Notes: a model not told the origin generated them from the sequence alone. DNA of 64,000 nucleotides from Photobacterium profundum (GCF_003026285.1 NZ_PYOD01000011.1:1-64000), one strand, 5' to 3'. Positions 50,918-61,418 are shown, counted from the first letter of the stretch. Translations and numbers: made by a program.

Positions 50918-51562
50918 ATGGCAGGAAAGGCTGGACGTCCGACGGGAGAATCTGATGCAAGACAGCGCTTGATTCATCAAGCGAGGATACTGTTTGTCGC
51001 ACTGCCATACAGTAAAGTGTCTACGCGTATGATCGCAACCCGTGCTGATGTTAATGTGGCCCTCATCCGTTATTATTTCGGTAACAAAGCAGGGTTGTTT
51101 GAAACCATGCTACGTGAAACTGTTGAGCCTATTCAAAGTCAATTTGCAAAGGTGTTAAACAAGGGAGACATAGAAAGTATTGGTGAATTAATGCGAACTT
51201 ATTACCGCATTATGGCACCAAACCCGGACCTGCCTAAGTTGATCTCTCGCGCCATGATGATGGAGCCCGGTGCATTGCAGCGGCAAACGATTGAAAATAT
51301 GTTTAGTAATATTGCAGATTCGGCAACGGAATTGATGTTTAAGCCTATGAAGTTGAAAGGGCAATTGCGAGAAGGTATTAACCCTGATAAAGCCAGAATG
51401 ACGTTTATTAGCATGATGGTCTTTCCATTTGTAGCACCTCCCGCCATGCTTGAATTGCAAGGTATTAAATTAGATGAAGCGTACTTAATGGAATTAGCAG
51501 ACCATAATGTAAGAGTATTAACGCAAGGGATCTTAGCTGAAATAGAGGACAGTTCAGCATGA
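50918..51562 (+). CDS. TetR-family transcriptional regulator
   Basis: A 214-residue regulator. Residues about 10-60 form the TetR DNA-binding domain (RQRLIHQARILFVALPYSKVSTRMIATRADVNVALIRYYFGNKAGLF, quoted by its ends RQRLI and NKAGLF), followed by an all-helical ligand-binding domain. Its stop overlaps the adaptor start (ATGA), so it is translated with the efflux genes and most likely represses its own operon through the palindromes upstream. Ligand unknown. The ribosome site is weak. Confidence 0.92.
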   Translation: MAGKAGRPTGESDARQRLIHQARILFVALPYSKVSTRMIATRADVNVALIRYYFGNKAGLFETMLRETVEPIQSQFAKVLNKGDIESIGELMRTYYRIMAPNPDLPKLISRAMMMEPGALQRQTIENMFSNIADSATELMFKPMKLKGQLREGINPDKARMTFISMMVFPFVAPPAMLELQGIKLDEAYLMELADHNVRVLTQGILAEIEDSSA

Positions 51563-52902
51563 AATTAAACAGGAAGTTACTGTTAGTTCCAGCCATCTTA
51601 TTTGGCATCATGGTTTTAGTGTTGGCAATAAAGTTGCGTCCATCCCCTTCTGTAAAAGCGGCAGCTAGTCGAGAACGTGCTGTCGATGTTATCCAATTAC
51701 AACAACAACCAATGGCGCCTTTAGTCAGTGGTTTTGGACGAATAAAGCCTAAAGTTGAATGGCAAGCTATTGCTGAGGTCACCGGAAAAGTAATTTATCG
51801 CCACCCTAACCTAGAAAAAGGTCGAGTGATGGATGCGGGAACGGTGATTGTAAAAATTGATCCCCTTGATTATGAATTGACATTAGCACAAGCAGAGGCT
51901 GATTTACGTTCTAGCCAAGCGCAATTAGCCAAGCTGATGCAAGAGGAAGTGAACTTAAAATCCACGTTAAAAATTGAAAAAAATCGTTTAGTGATCAGTA
52001 AGAAAGAAGTGACCCGTAAAGAGGAGTTACGCCGAAAAGGGCTCACCTCACAATCTGAACTGGATTTAGAAAAGCAATCTTGGTTATCGAATCAAAAAAC
52101 AGTTCAAGACATTGAAAATCAATTATTTATTTTACCTAATGAACGTAATGTTACGTTAGCTCAGCTATATGTGAATGAGTCACGCGTTGCTGAGGCAAAA
52201 CGATCATTAGAAAAAACGGTGATCACTTTACCCATTGATGTACGTATATCAAATGTTGATATTGAACAAAATCAAGTGGTTAATCTTCAGCAATCGATGT
52301 TAGTCGCATATGGCATTGAGAAGGTCGAAGTGGATGCGCAAGTTGCTCTGCACGATATGCAAGTCTTGGCATCAAGCTTAACCCAATATACAGCCCATGC
52401 CGATGGACGCCCGCGGGCAGATCAGCTGGCGCTCACCGCTAGTATTCAATTATCCAGCGGTAGTTTTCAGCAGTTGTGGCCAGCAAAGGTCACTCGCATT
52501 AGTGATACCGTGAGTGTTACTCAAGCTACTGTAGGAGTGATTATTGAAGTAAAACAAGACTATAGCGCATTAGTGCCCGAGTCGGCGCCTCCCTTAGTCA
52601 ATGGCATGTTTGTTGAGGCGAAAATTGAAGGGCAAGCTAACCTTCATTGGGTTATTCCTGAGCGTGCGCTTCATGGCGATAAAATTTATACCGTTGATAA
52701 TAACGCGCTAAAAATTCAAACGGTGACCGTTTTATTCCGTCGTGATGGCATGGTGGCAGTTGGAGGCGATCTGGTTGATCAGCAGTTGTTGATACTCAAT
52801 GATTTATTACCAGCGGTATCGGGTATGGCTGTGAAAGTCGTGACACGTAACGGTAAAAAGATCGACCAAAATAACGAAGCATTAGGAGATAAAGCCCAAT
52901 GA
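51559..52902 (+). CDS. RND efflux periplasmic adaptor (membrane fusion protein)
   Basis: A 447-residue HlyD/AcrA-like adaptor. An uncleaved-looking N-terminal hydrophobic segment (residues 7-25), a lipoyl half (AEVTGKVIYRHPNLEKGRVMDAGTVIVKIDP), a long helical hairpin (about 105-215) and the second lipoyl and barrel part. No lipobox cysteine is visible, so it is probably membrane-anchored by its N-terminal helix rather than a lipoprotein. Both ends overlap neighbours by 4 bp, showing tight coupling with the TetR gene and the pump. Confidence 0.93.
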   Translation: MKLNRKLLLVPAILFGIMVLVLAIKLRPSPSVKAAASRERAVDVIQLQQQPMAPLVSGFGRIKPKVEWQAIAEVTGKVIYRHPNLEKGRVMDAGTVIVKIDPLDYELTLAQAEADLRSSQAQLAKLMQEEVNLKSTLKIEKNRLVISKKEVTRKEELRRKGLTSQSELDLEKQSWLSNQKTVQDIENQLFILPNERNVTLAQLYVNESRVAEAKRSLEKTVITLPIDVRISNVDIEQNQVVNLQQSMLVAYGIEKVEVDAQVALHDMQVLASSLTQYTAHADGRPRADQLALTASIQLSSGSFQQLWPAKVTRISDTVSVTQATVGVIIEVKQDYSALVPESAPPLVNGMFVEAKIEGQANLHWVIPERALHGDKIYTVDNNALKIQTVTVLFRRDGMVAVGGDLVDQQLLILNDLLPAVSGMAVKVVTRNGKKIDQNNEALGDKAQ

Positions 52903-55900
52903 TTCGTTATTTTTCGCGCCACCCCACTGCGGCTAATTTATTAATGCTAGCGCTGTTGCTGCTGGGTTTAGTGGCACTGCCGCAAATTAAACGTGAGACA
53001 TTTCCTGAGTTTTCCCCCGCTTATATTATTGCATCTGTTATTTATCCTGGCGCTTCGCCCCAAGAAGTCGAAGAAAGTATTTGTATGCGAATGGAAGATG
53101 CGGTTGATGGCTTATCCAATATCGTGGAAACGCGCTGTGAAGCTGTTGAAGGATCTGCCTCCTTAGTATTGAAATTAACAAATAGTGATGTGGTATCGCG
53201 AATGTTAGTGGATGTGCAAACACAGATTAACGCCATTAATGATTTTCCGAATGAAATCGAATCTCCGATCGTACGTGAATTGGATTGGAATGAACCCGTT
53301 GTGGATGTGGCGATCAGTGCTGATACCAGCTGGCCACAACTTAAAGCCTATGCCGAAGATCTGAAGCGCAAACTGAAATTGGATTATGGTGTGTCGTTGG
53401 TTGCGGTGGGGGGCTTTTCAGATCATCAGATCCGGATTGAACTAAAAGAAGCGGCAATTCGTCAACTCGGATTAAGTGTGGGTGATATTGCCGATCGTTT
53501 AGCACGGCAAAACATCAAGTTACCCAGTGGAAACATTGAGTTAGGTGATAAGAATTTATTGATCCGTTTTGATGAGCAAAAGATCACGCCGACCGCTTTG
53601 GCCAATACAGTGATTGGTGCTGATAGCGATGGTGGGGTATTACGTCTGGGGGATATTGCCACCCTGACTGATCGTTTCGAACTTGATGAACAAAAGATCT
53701 TATTTGATGGTAAGCCATCCGCCATTTTGAAAGTCAGTAAAAACAAAGCCGATGATGCATTGCGCATTAAAGACCGTGTACAGCAATTTGTTGAAGACGA
53801 AAGAAAAATAGCACCCACCGGGGTTACCCTGAGTATGACCAACGACTTGTCATCAGTGCTGTGGGATCGGCTTACCATGATGGTACGTAATGGTTGGCAA
53901 GGGGTTGTGCTGGTTTTCGCCACTATGTGGTTGTTCTTCACTTTCCGATATTCGTTCTGGGTGGCGGCTGGCTTACCTGTTGCTTTTCTTGGTAGCTTAT
54001 TTCTGATGGCTGGGCTTGGTTTATCCATCAACATCATGTCTTTAGTCGCTCTACTGATGGCAATCGGGATCATGATGGATGATGCCATCGTGATTGCTGA
54101 ATCTATCGCGGCGCACCTTGAGCGGGGGCAATCTATCACCAATGCGGTGACAAATGGGGTGAAAAAAGTTTTCCCTGGTGTTTTATCGTCGTATTTAACC
54201 ACTGTGTGTATTTTCGGTAGCTTATTGTTTCTTGAAGGGGAAATGGGGGCAGTGTTGAAAGTGGTGCCTCAGGTGCTTATTTTGGTGCTTACATTGAGTC
54301 TTGTGGAAGCTTTTTTAATTTTACCGCGCCACCTAAGCCATTCGTTACAAAAGCAAAAAGAGAATGAAAAACCAGATATTGCTTTTAAAGTGTGGTTTTT
54401 AAATAAGTTTGATTCCTTTCGTAATAATCAGTTAGTTTCTGCGGTTGAAGCTGTGGTGCGTTGGCGTTATTTATTCTTAGGCAGTGTGATTGCGATGCTG
54501 TTTATTTCGCTGTCATTATTGGCTGGTGGGGCGCTAAAGTTTGTCGGTTTCCCTGAGCTTGATGGTGATATAGCAGAAGCTAGGGTGATATTGCCACCCG
54601 GTTCGTCATTGGCTCAAACTGAGAAGGTCGTACAGACAATTGTTACCGCCGCGGAAAAACTCAATGTGGAATGGAGCGACAAACAAGAGGGCGGCAATAC
54701 CCTTGTCGAACATATTACCGAGCAATATAATTTTAATCCAGATGCTGATGAGAGCGGCCCACATGTTGCCACCGTACGGCTAGATTTGCGTGGTGCAGAA
54801 TCTCGAAATACGGTGATCGATGAGTTTGTTGCTGCGTGGCGAGATGAAATAGGCACCATTGCCGATCCTGTTTCTTTGGTGTTTAAGCAACCCGTGATGG
54901 GCCCCGGTGGGCGAGCGGTTGAAATTCAGATGCAAAACGATGATCTCACTGAATTGAAAGCTGCCTCTATTGATATTCAGCAATATCTCAGTCAATTTGA
55001 TGGCGTGTTTGGCATTCTTGATGACATGCGAATGGGCAAGCAAGAGGTGCTGGTAAAACTGCGTCCGGGGGCCGAAAGCTTTGGGGTTGACGGGCAAATG
55101 ATTGCGAGCCAATTGCGTGCTGCGTATTTTGGTCAAACAGCAGATGAAATCCAAATCGGCCCTGAAAATATTGAGGTCGAAGTACGGTTTGACAAACAGG
55201 AAGCCGCGAACTTACAAACCCTGTCAAGTTTTCCAATAATGTTAAGTGATGGAAGCCAAATTCCATTAGCTTCTATATCGATATTAGAATATCAACGAAA
55301 TTATGTGCGAATTCAGCGGGTAAATGGTTTACGAACCTTGAGTGTCTTTGCTGATTTAGAAAGTAGCAAAGTAAGCTCGACTGAAATTTTAAAAGCGTTT
55401 CGTAACGATTTAATGCCTCAGTTAAAACTGAAGTACCCAAATTTACGTTTCAATTTTGAAGGCGAGGCAAAAGATACCGCAGAAACCGGACAATCGATGG
55501 GGGTTGGTTTTGCGATGGGGATCTTTGGTGTCTTTGTCATACTGAGCTTTCAGTTCCGAAGTTACCTTGAACCTTTCATCGTGTTGCTAGCCATTCCATT
55601 AGCTTTGATAGGGGTGTTGTGGGGGCATTGGTTGTTAGGTCACGCGTTAAGTATGCCAAGTATTATGGGGTTCGTATCATTAGCAGGGGTTGTGGTAAAC
55701 GATTCAATTTTGCTGGTGCAATACATTCGACATCATGTTGATGATGGTGATTCAGTGCATGATGCAGTCGTAAAAGCCAGCCGAGAACGTTTCAGAGCTG
55801 TCTTTTTAACATCGCTGACGACGGCTGCTGGTTTATTACCTCTGCTATTAGAAACGAGCTTACAGGCACAGGTGATACAGCCTTTGGTTATTTCCATTGT

Positions 55901-56009
55901 GTTTGGTATTTTCACCTCGACCTTGTTGGTACTGTTCATGATACCTGCGGCTTACGCCATTTTAGCTGATTTTGGCTTAGTGAAAAAACATCAAACATTA
56001 GTGGTTTAA
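52899..56009 (+). CDS. RND efflux permease
   Basis: A 1036-residue inner-membrane pump with twelve helices and two large periplasmic loops, proton-driven. The TM4 aspartate pair needed for proton relay is present (GIMMDDAIVIAE). N-terminus FSRHPTAANLLMLALLLLGLVALP and SIMGFVSLAGVVVNDSILLV are typical of the HAE/MMPL-related RND group seen in vibrios. No outer-membrane factor gene follows, so it should use a TolC-like channel coded elsewhere. Substrate unknown. A strong terminator follows. Confidence 0.94.
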   Translation: MIRYFSRHPTAANLLMLALLLLGLVALPQIKRETFPEFSPAYIIASVIYPGASPQEVEESICMRMEDAVDGLSNIVETRCEAVEGSASLVLKLTNSDVVSRMLVDVQTQINAINDFPNEIESPIVRELDWNEPVVDVAISADTSWPQLKAYAEDLKRKLKLDYGVSLVAVGGFSDHQIRIELKEAAIRQLGLSVGDIADRLARQNIKLPSGNIELGDKNLLIRFDEQKITPTALANTVIGADSDGGVLRLGDIATLTDRFELDEQKILFDGKPSAILKVSKNKADDALRIKDRVQQFVEDERKIAPTGVTLSMTNDLSSVLWDRLTMMVRNGWQGVVLVFATMWLFFTFRYSFWVAAGLPVAFLGSLFLMAGLGLSINIMSLVALLMAIGIMMDDAIVIAESIAAHLERGQSITNAVTNGVKKVFPGVLSSYLTTVCIFGSLLFLEGEMGAVLKVVPQVLILVLTLSLVEAFLILPRHLSHSLQKQKENEKPDIAFKVWFLNKFDSFRNNQLVSAVEAVVRWRYLFLGSVIAMLFISLSLLAGGALKFVGFPELDGDIAEARVILPPGSSLAQTEKVVQTIVTAAEKLNVEWSDKQEGGNTLVEHITEQYNFNPDADESGPHVATVRLDLRGAESRNTVIDEFVAAWRDEIGTIADPVSLVFKQPVMGPGGRAVEIQMQNDDLTELKAASIDIQQYLSQFDGVFGILDDMRMGKQEVLVKLRPGAESFGVDGQMIASQLRAAYFGQTADEIQIGPENIEVEVRFDKQEAANLQTLSSFPIMLSDGSQIPLASISILEYQRNYVRIQRVNGLRTLSVFADLESSKVSSTEILKAFRNDLMPQLKLKYPNLRFNFEGEAKDTAETGQSMGVGFAMGIFGVFVILSFQFRSYLEPFIVLLAIPLALIGVLWGHWLLGHALSMPSIMGFVSLAGVVVNDSILLVQYIRHHVDDGDSVHDAVVKASRERFRAVFLTSLTTAAGLLPLLLETSLQAQVIQPLVISIVFGIFTSTLLVLFMIPAAYAILADFGLVKKHQTLVV

Positions 56010-56034
56010 ACCTCACGAAAAAACAATTAAGAAG

Positions 56035-56067
56035 CGAAGCATGACGAAAGTGATGCTTCGTTTTTTT
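56035..56067 (+). terminator. Terminator after RND operon
   Basis: Perfect 8-bp stem CGAAGCAT/ATGCTTCG, 10-nt loop and seven T. Confidence 0.93.
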
Positions 56068-56272
56068 ATGCTAGCTTTTATCGTTAATGCCAATATGGTT
56101 AATCCAAAAGTTCGGTATTTAACGCTAACGACTTAATGCCTCGAGAGGATTGTCATTTTCTCTCCTTTGAATCTTCACCCCTTTGTCATATTGATTTTCT
56201 AATCTGGGTCATAAGTCTAAAAAACGTACAGCCAGTACGGTAATTAGAACCGTGAACGAAAGGAATACGATC

Positions 56273-56782
56273 ATGACAGTATTAGCGCCTATCCAGCGAT
56301 TTGATTATGCATTTTCTAGTTTGTGTTTATGTCATCGGTTCAATCAACCAATGGCAAGCTTAAGCCTATTAGTTTCGCGTTCAGGGGATGGGCCTTTGTA
56401 TGCAATATTTGGTTTATTGGTCTGGATGATAGATCGCACTCATGGTGGACAAGTGTTAGGGATTGGTTTACTAACATTTACGCTTGAATTGCCAATGTAT
56501 TTATTATTAAAAAATATATTCAAGCGTGACCGTCCCAGTGAGTTACCTAGCTTTATTAGGCCACCAGATAAATACAGTTTACCGTCTGGGCATACCGCAG
56601 CTGCGTTTATTATGGCCTCTTTGATATCGTCATATTATCCAGAATGGGCATGGATAGTATGGCCTTGGGCAATAATGATTGGGTTATCTCGGGTATTACT
56701 CGGCGTGCATTTTATTTCGGATATTATTGCTGGTGCGTTATTGGGCGTTGTCTGTTTTGATATTGTAAAGGGGGCATTATGA
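56273..56782 (+). CDS. PAP2-family membrane phosphatase
   Basis: A 169-residue PAP2 protein with several membrane helices. All three lipid-phosphatase motifs are present: KRDRPSELP (KxxxxxxRP type), PSGHTAAAF and SRVLLGVHFISD with catalytic histidine. Such enzymes dephosphorylate phosphatidic acid, undecaprenyl diphosphate or related lipids. ATG 56273 is chosen because AAAGGA lies nine bases upstream; GTG 56252 is an alternative. The stop overlaps the next gene (ATGA). Confidence 0.9.
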   Translation: MTVLAPIQRFDYAFSSLCLCHRFNQPMASLSLLVSRSGDGPLYAIFGLLVWMIDRTHGGQVLGIGLLTFTLELPMYLLLKNIFKRDRPSELPSFIRPPDKYSLPSGHTAAAFIMASLISSYYPEWAWIVWPWAIMIGLSRVLLGVHFISDIIAGALLGVVCFDIVKGAL

Positions 56783-57891
56783 AAATTTTGTATGGTGTGC
56801 AGGGCACTGGTAATGGCCATATATCTCGAGCAAGGGAAATGGCTCGCGCGTTTAAACAGCTAGGTGCAGAGGTTGATTTCTACTTTTCAGGACGAGCGTC
56901 AGAACACTATTTTGATATGGATTGTTTTGGTCACTACCAGTCATCAGCGGGGCTAACATTTGTTTCAGAAAATGGGCAAGTTGAACGTTGGAAAACAGTA
57001 ATACAGAGTCAACCAAGTCAATTTTTAAGTGATGTGAAAGGGTGTGATCTTAGGCATTACGATGTAGTTCTCAATGACTTTGAACCGATTACAGCGTGGG
57101 CAGCCAAGCAACAAAAAGTCCACAGCATCGGCATTAGCCACCAGTGTGCATTTCTTCATGCCATTCCCAAGGTCAATGAATCTTGGTTTGATCGCGGTGT
57201 AACACGTTATTTTGCTCCGACCTCGCAGCAGTTAGGTTTACATTGGCATCATTTTGGGCAGATGATATTACCTCCAATCGTCCCATCAACCACACAGCTG
57301 CAGATCACTAATGATGGTAGCGTGTTGGTGTACCTTCCTTTTGAAAATGTGGTGCAAGTACAAGCGCTGTTATCGCGCTTCAACCATGTGAAATTTTATT
57401 GTTACCACCCCTGCATTGAGTCAGATTTTGATGATGAAAATATTTGTTTTAGAAGATTAAGCCGAGAAGGCTTTCATCATCGATTGCATCAATGCGCAGG
57501 GGTGATTGCTAATGGAGGTTTTGAATTACCTTCAGAAGCTATTGGATTAGGTAAAAAACTATTGCTCAAACCCTTACAAGGGCAATATGAGCAACAGAGT
57601 AATGTTGCGATGTTAGAGTTAATGGGATTAGCCCAGTCAATGGATAATCTTACCCCTGCATCATTGCATCGATGGTTAGAGACATATTCTGTCGGGCAAG
57701 TCATTTTTCCAGATGTTGCTTTGCACATTGCTCGTTGGGTATTGGAGGGTGAGTGGTATCACTGTGATGAATTATGGAAACACCTCTGGAGGCAAGTGGT
57801 TTTTCCTGATGTAGTCAGTGAAAATATGACTGAAAACTACCCACTGACTTGGAATTCTCATTGCTCATTATTAATAACTGACACTTATTAA
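56779..57891 (+). CDS. MJ1255/VC2487-like glycosyltransferase-family protein
   Basis: A 370-residue protein resembling the MJ1255/VC2487 family, related to GT-B glycosyltransferases such as MurG. Typical N-terminal loop KILYGVQGTGNGHISRAREMARAF, a mid motif LNDFEPITAWAAKQ, and a C-terminal donor-site-like GVIANGGFELPSEAIGLGKKLLLKPLQGQYEQQSNV (given by its ends GVIANGGFE and QYEQQSN). No signal peptide; probably cytoplasmic or membrane-associated. It is translationally coupled to the PAP2 gene, which suggests a shared lipid-linked sugar pathway. Acceptor and donor are unknown. Confidence 0.85.
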   Translation: MKILYGVQGTGNGHISRAREMARAFKQLGAEVDFYFSGRASEHYFDMDCFGHYQSSAGLTFVSENGQVERWKTVIQSQPSQFLSDVKGCDLRHYDVVLNDFEPITAWAAKQQKVHSIGISHQCAFLHAIPKVNESWFDRGVTRYFAPTSQQLGLHWHHFGQMILPPIVPSTTQLQITNDGSVLVYLPFENVVQVQALLSRFNHVKFYCYHPCIESDFDDENICFRRLSREGFHHRLHQCAGVIANGGFELPSEAIGLGKKLLLKPLQGQYEQQSNVAMLELMGLAQSMDNLTPASLHRWLETYSVGQVIFPDVALHIARWVLEGEWYHCDELWKHLWRQVVFPDVVSENMTENYPLTWNSHCSLLITDTY

Positions 57892-58236
57892 TGAGCGCGG
57901 CTGTGATGGATATGATGCTTTTAATTGTGGTTGAATTCGTTAAAACGAGAGAAAACATTGCTTATAAGTATATATTTATATTAATTATAGTTATTTTTGA
58001 TCTTTTTAGATCGTACTTATCATCATGAATTATATTGGTTTGTATTCTGAATTTAGATTCTTATTCATCGATGGTTACATTTGCATGAGGCTGGGTATTG
58101 GTTTCATCAATCTATTTGAATAATACTGTGGGCATCCCTACTGAAGGGAACATATTTGAGAGTAAGTTATTGGCTCTTAAAATTCAGGCAATGGCATTCC
58201 TAATGCGCCCCAGTATATTTATTTTAGAGGCAAGAC
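57892..58236 (+). promoter_or_regulatory. leuO upstream region
   Basis: A very AT-rich 345-bp gap before leuO, suited to H-NS binding as is known for leuO in enterobacteria. Small inverted repeats (GAGAG/CTCTT near 58155-58180 and GCATT/AATGC near 58192-58205) lie in the likely leader. No ORF supported. Confidence 0.45.
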
Positions 58237-59193
58237 ATGACGCGTAGAAGCTCTTCTATTCACCCTACTGATAATTACACGATGGAATCAAATTTAAGAA
58301 GTGTTGACCTTAATTTGTTGACTGTTTTTGATGCTGTTATGCAAGAGCAGAATATTACTCGAGCAGCTCATAATCTAGGTATGTCTCAACCTGCCGTCAG
58401 TAATGCGGTTGCGCGTCTTAAAGTCATGTTTAACGATGAACTCTTTATTCGTCATGGACGTGGTATTCAGCCAACACAACGTGCAAAGCAATTATTTGGT
58501 CCTGTTCGTCAAGCATTGCAATTGGTAAAAAACGAATTACCGTCGTCAATTTTTTCGCCAGAAACATCAACGCGTACTTTTAAGCTGGCGCTATGTAGCC
58601 CATCAGATATGCGTTTTGCGCCACGAATTTTCCGTGATGTAACAGAGCAAGCACCGAGCATTCGTATGCAGCTTGAAGCGGAACTCGATGCAGAATTAAC
58701 ACAGAAAATGCGTTACCAAGAAATCGATTTTGTTATTGATTACGTGCGCTTCGATGAACCTGGTTTTTGTAGTACAGAATTATTTAGCGATGAACTTGTG
58801 GTGATTGCTGCTGGCAACCACCCACGTATTGGCGACAGTATTTCTGAAGTAGAATTTACATCAGAAATGCATGCAGTATTAAAGTCGATGCCAGGTGTAA
58901 AGATGTTTGCAGATCATATCTATAATAAGCAGGTTTCTTGTCAGCAAGCTTACCAAGGCGCTAGCCTAAGCAACATTATGTATGTGGTTGGTCAGTCTGA
59001 ATTAGTTGCTGTAGCTCCTCGTTGGTTAGCTGAATCAGTTGCAGAAAATCTACAACTTAAAGTGTTGGCTCTACCATTTGAGTCTGCAACAGTAAGTGGT
59101 TACTTAAGCTGGCATGAGTCTTCACAAAAAGATAAGGGTCATATTTGGATGCGTGATCAGTTATTAAGTATTTGTGGTGATACGACTGCTTAA
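58237..59193 (+). CDS. leuO: LysR-family regulator LeuO
   Basis: A 318-residue LysR regulator nearly identical in its DNA-binding part to E. coli LeuO (VDLNLLTVFDAVMQEQNITRAAHNLGMSQPAVSNAVARLKVMFNDELFIRHGRGIQPT, given by its ends VDLNLLTVF and RGIQPT). The C-terminal half has the LysR substrate domain ending YLSWHESSQKDKGHIWMRDQLLSI, also LeuO-like. LeuO is a global antagonist of H-NS silencing and in V. cholerae (CalR) affects virulence and acid/bile responses. GAGG ribosome site before ATG 58237. Lies between leu and ilvIH as in E. coli. Confidence 0.95.
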   Translation: MTRRSSSIHPTDNYTMESNLRSVDLNLLTVFDAVMQEQNITRAAHNLGMSQPAVSNAVARLKVMFNDELFIRHGRGIQPTQRAKQLFGPVRQALQLVKNELPSSIFSPETSTRTFKLALCSPSDMRFAPRIFRDVTEQAPSIRMQLEAELDAELTQKMRYQEIDFVIDYVRFDEPGFCSTELFSDELVVIAAGNHPRIGDSISEVEFTSEMHAVLKSMPGVKMFADHIYNKQVSCQQAYQGASLSNIMYVVGQSELVAVAPRWLAESVAENLQLKVLALPFESATVSGYLSWHESSQKDKGHIWMRDQLLSICGDTTA

Positions 59194-59556
59194 GATTGTT
59201 CACATCTGAATACATGAAGCCGACGAAAGTCGGCTTTTTTATTTTATTATTAACAGCCGGTCGTAATCACTTTTTCATCTTATTTCTATCTCTACATACC
59301 CGCTAAACTTATATGAATAATTAATTTTACGCTGTGTTTTAACATCGGCTTATATTCTTACTTTGTTGCACTTTCTTACACTTGTTTAATTTCTATTAAA
59401 AACTCGTATAAAGCCTGTACTGACAAGGGTTACTACTGAGATCAAAACTACATAAAAGATAAAATATATCCCTTTATGGTTGCCTTTTTTTATACCAACT
59501 GTAGACTTCAAAACTCAAGTGAGCTTACAAGTGTAAGCTAAAATGGATAGGTAGTT
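59194..59556 (+). promoter_or_regulatory. leuO terminator and acyl-CoA synthetase promoter region
   Basis: The first part holds the leuO terminator. The remaining roughly 315 bp is AT-rich with no ORF, presumably the promoter and leader of the acyl-CoA synthetase gene. I see no convincing FadR palindrome. Confidence 0.5.
59217..59241 (+). terminator. Terminator after leuO
   Basis: Perfect 8-bp stem AAGCCGAC/GTCGGCTT, GAAA tetraloop and T run. Confidence 0.94.
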
Positions 59557-61371
59557 ATGGCTGAACACGACTTTCATATAGTAAACCGAATTCGTACCCA
59601 AGTTGCTCGTTTAGGCGATAAGGTTGCTTTGCGTCATCAGGCACAGGAACAATGGCAAGATATAACTTGGAATGAGTTTGGTGAGCAGATCCAGCAATTA
59701 GCAATTGCAATGCTGGCTCATGGTATGAATGTCCAAGATAAAGTCGCCATTTTCTCTAACAACATGCCCCGTTGGACGGTAACTGACTTTGCCGCGCTTT
59801 ATAACCGCTGTGTTATTGTTCCTATCTATCCGACGAATACACCTCAGCAAGCAGCGTATGTGCTTAATGATGCCGATGTCCGTATCTTATTTGTTGGTGA
59901 ACAAGCGCAACTTGATGCCGCGATTGGTATTGCTGAAGGGTGTCCAAATTTAGAGCGTATTATCACTTTATCTGATGATTTGGTGCTACCTGATAATTCT
60001 CTAGTATGCAGTTTTAATGATTTCCTTTGTACTGCTACTCCAGAGCTGGAGGCTGAACTTCAGCAGCGTCTTAATGACACCGCGATGGATGACTTGCTGA
60101 CGCTGATTTATACCTCTGGCACAACAGGTACGCCAAAAGGTGTCATGCTTGATTACGCTAATATTGCCGCTCAGTTAGTCGGACATGATCAGAATCTGTC
60201 GTTAGATGAAGGCGATACGTCTTTATGTTTTCTGCCTTTATCGCATGTATTTGAACGAGCATGGACGTTTTATGTTCTGCATCGTGGTGCGATAAACCAT
60301 TATTTAACTGATACTAATCAGCTGAAAGAAGCATTAGCAGAAGTTAAACCCAATGTGATGGCTGCTGTTCCACGCGTATATGAAAAAATTTACTCGACAG
60401 TGCATGACAAAGTATCTCGTGCACCCTTTCACCGTAAATTAGTCTTTACTTGGGCGGTGAATATGGGGGCACGTATGGCTGTATGTCATCAAGAACACCG
60501 TCAGCCGTCGAAGTTACTCACCATGAGTCATAATCTTGCCAATAAGGTAGTGCTGTCAAAATTACGCGATATTCTGGGTGGGAACATCAAATTCATGCCA
60601 TGTGGTGGTGCTAAACTTGATGAAAGCATTGGGCGATTTTTCCATGCTATCGGGATTAACGTGAAACTTGGTTACGGTATGACCGAGACAACGGCAACCG
60701 TATCGTGCTGGGATGATCAGTGTTTTAATCCTGATTCAATTGGCATGGCTATGCCTGGTGCTGAAATTAAGATCGGCGAAAATAATGAAATACTCGTGCG
60801 TGGCCCGATGGTGATGCGCGGCTATTATAATATGCCAGAAGAAACGGCGAAGAACTTCACTGAAGATGGTTTTCTTAAAACCGGTGATGCGGGTCATTTT
60901 GATGAGCAAGGCAACTTATTTATTACCGATCGCATTAAAGAGTTGATGAAAACTTCTGGTGGTAAATATATTGCACCACAAGTGATTGAAGGTGCCATTG
61001 GTAAAGATCATTTCATTGAACAAATCGCTGTTATTGCTGATACCCGAAAATTTGTATCGGCCCTGATTGTCCCTTGTTTTGATACGCTGGAAGAGCATGC
61101 TCGAGAACTGAATATCAAATATCACGATCGTCTTGAATTGGTTAAAAATAGCCAAATTGTTGAGCTAATTGAAAAACGTGTTGTTGAGTTACAAAAAGAT
61201 TTAGCACGATTTGAGCAAGTGAAAAAAATCACCTTGCTGCCTAAGGCTTTCTCAATGGATAAAGGTGAACTTACACCCACGCAAAAATTGCGTCGTAAAG
61301 TGATTCATGATCGCTACCATCAAGAAATTGAGCGAATGTACGAAGAGAGCCATCGAAAAGCCAAAAAATAA
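59557..61371 (+). CDS. Long-chain acyl-CoA synthetase (AMP-forming)
   Basis: A 604-residue AMP-dependent synthetase that activates fatty acids to acyl-CoA. AMP-binding motif [21 protein letters not shown], central GYGMTETTA and C-terminal [36 protein letters not shown] (shown by its parts) are present. Resembles the FadD15-type group rather than E. coli FadD and matches the vibrio gene found beside ilvIH. Substrate length is not set by sequence. Followed by a terminator. Confidence 0.93.
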   Translation: MAEHDFHIVNRIRTQVARLGDKVALRHQAQEQWQDITWNEFGEQIQQLAIAMLAHGMNVQDKVAIFSNNMPRWTVTDFAALYNRCVIVPIYPTNTPQQAAYVLNDADVRILFVGEQAQLDAAIGIAEGCPNLERIITLSDDLVLPDNSLVCSFNDFLCTATPELEAELQQRLNDTAMDDLLTLIYTSGTTGTPKGVMLDYANIAAQLVGHDQNLSLDEGDTSLCFLPLSHVFERAWTFYVLHRGAINHYLTDTNQLKEALAEVKPNVMAAVPRVYEKIYSTVHDKVSRAPFHRKLVFTWAVNMGARMAVCHQEHRQPSKLLTMSHNLANKVVLSKLRDILGGNIKFMPCGGAKLDESIGRFFHAIGINVKLGYGMTETTATVSCWDDQCFNPDSIGMAMPGAEIKIGENNEILVRGPMVMRGYYNMPEETAKNFTEDGFLKTGDAGHFDEQGNLFITDRIKELMKTSGGKYIAPQVIEGAIGKDHFIEQIAVIADTRKFVSALIVPCFDTLEEHARELNIKYHDRLELVKNSQIVELIEKRVVELQKDLARFEQVKKITLLPKAFSMDKGELTPTQKLRRKVIHDRYHQEIERMYEESHRKAKK

Positions 61372-61391
61372 ACGCCGTTATTTATTTACAT

Positions 61392-61418
61392 AAAGGAGCC
61401 GAATGGCTCCTTTGTTGT
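61392..61418 (+). terminator. Terminator after acyl-CoA synthetase gene
   Basis: Perfect 9-bp stem AAAGGAGCC/GGCTCCTTT with GAAT loop; T-rich arm followed by GTTGT. Confidence 0.85.

Noticed and set aside
53462-54202. 246-codon minus-strand frame inside the RND pump gene
   Set aside because: Shadow of a strongly conserved membrane protein; no promoter or ribosome site.
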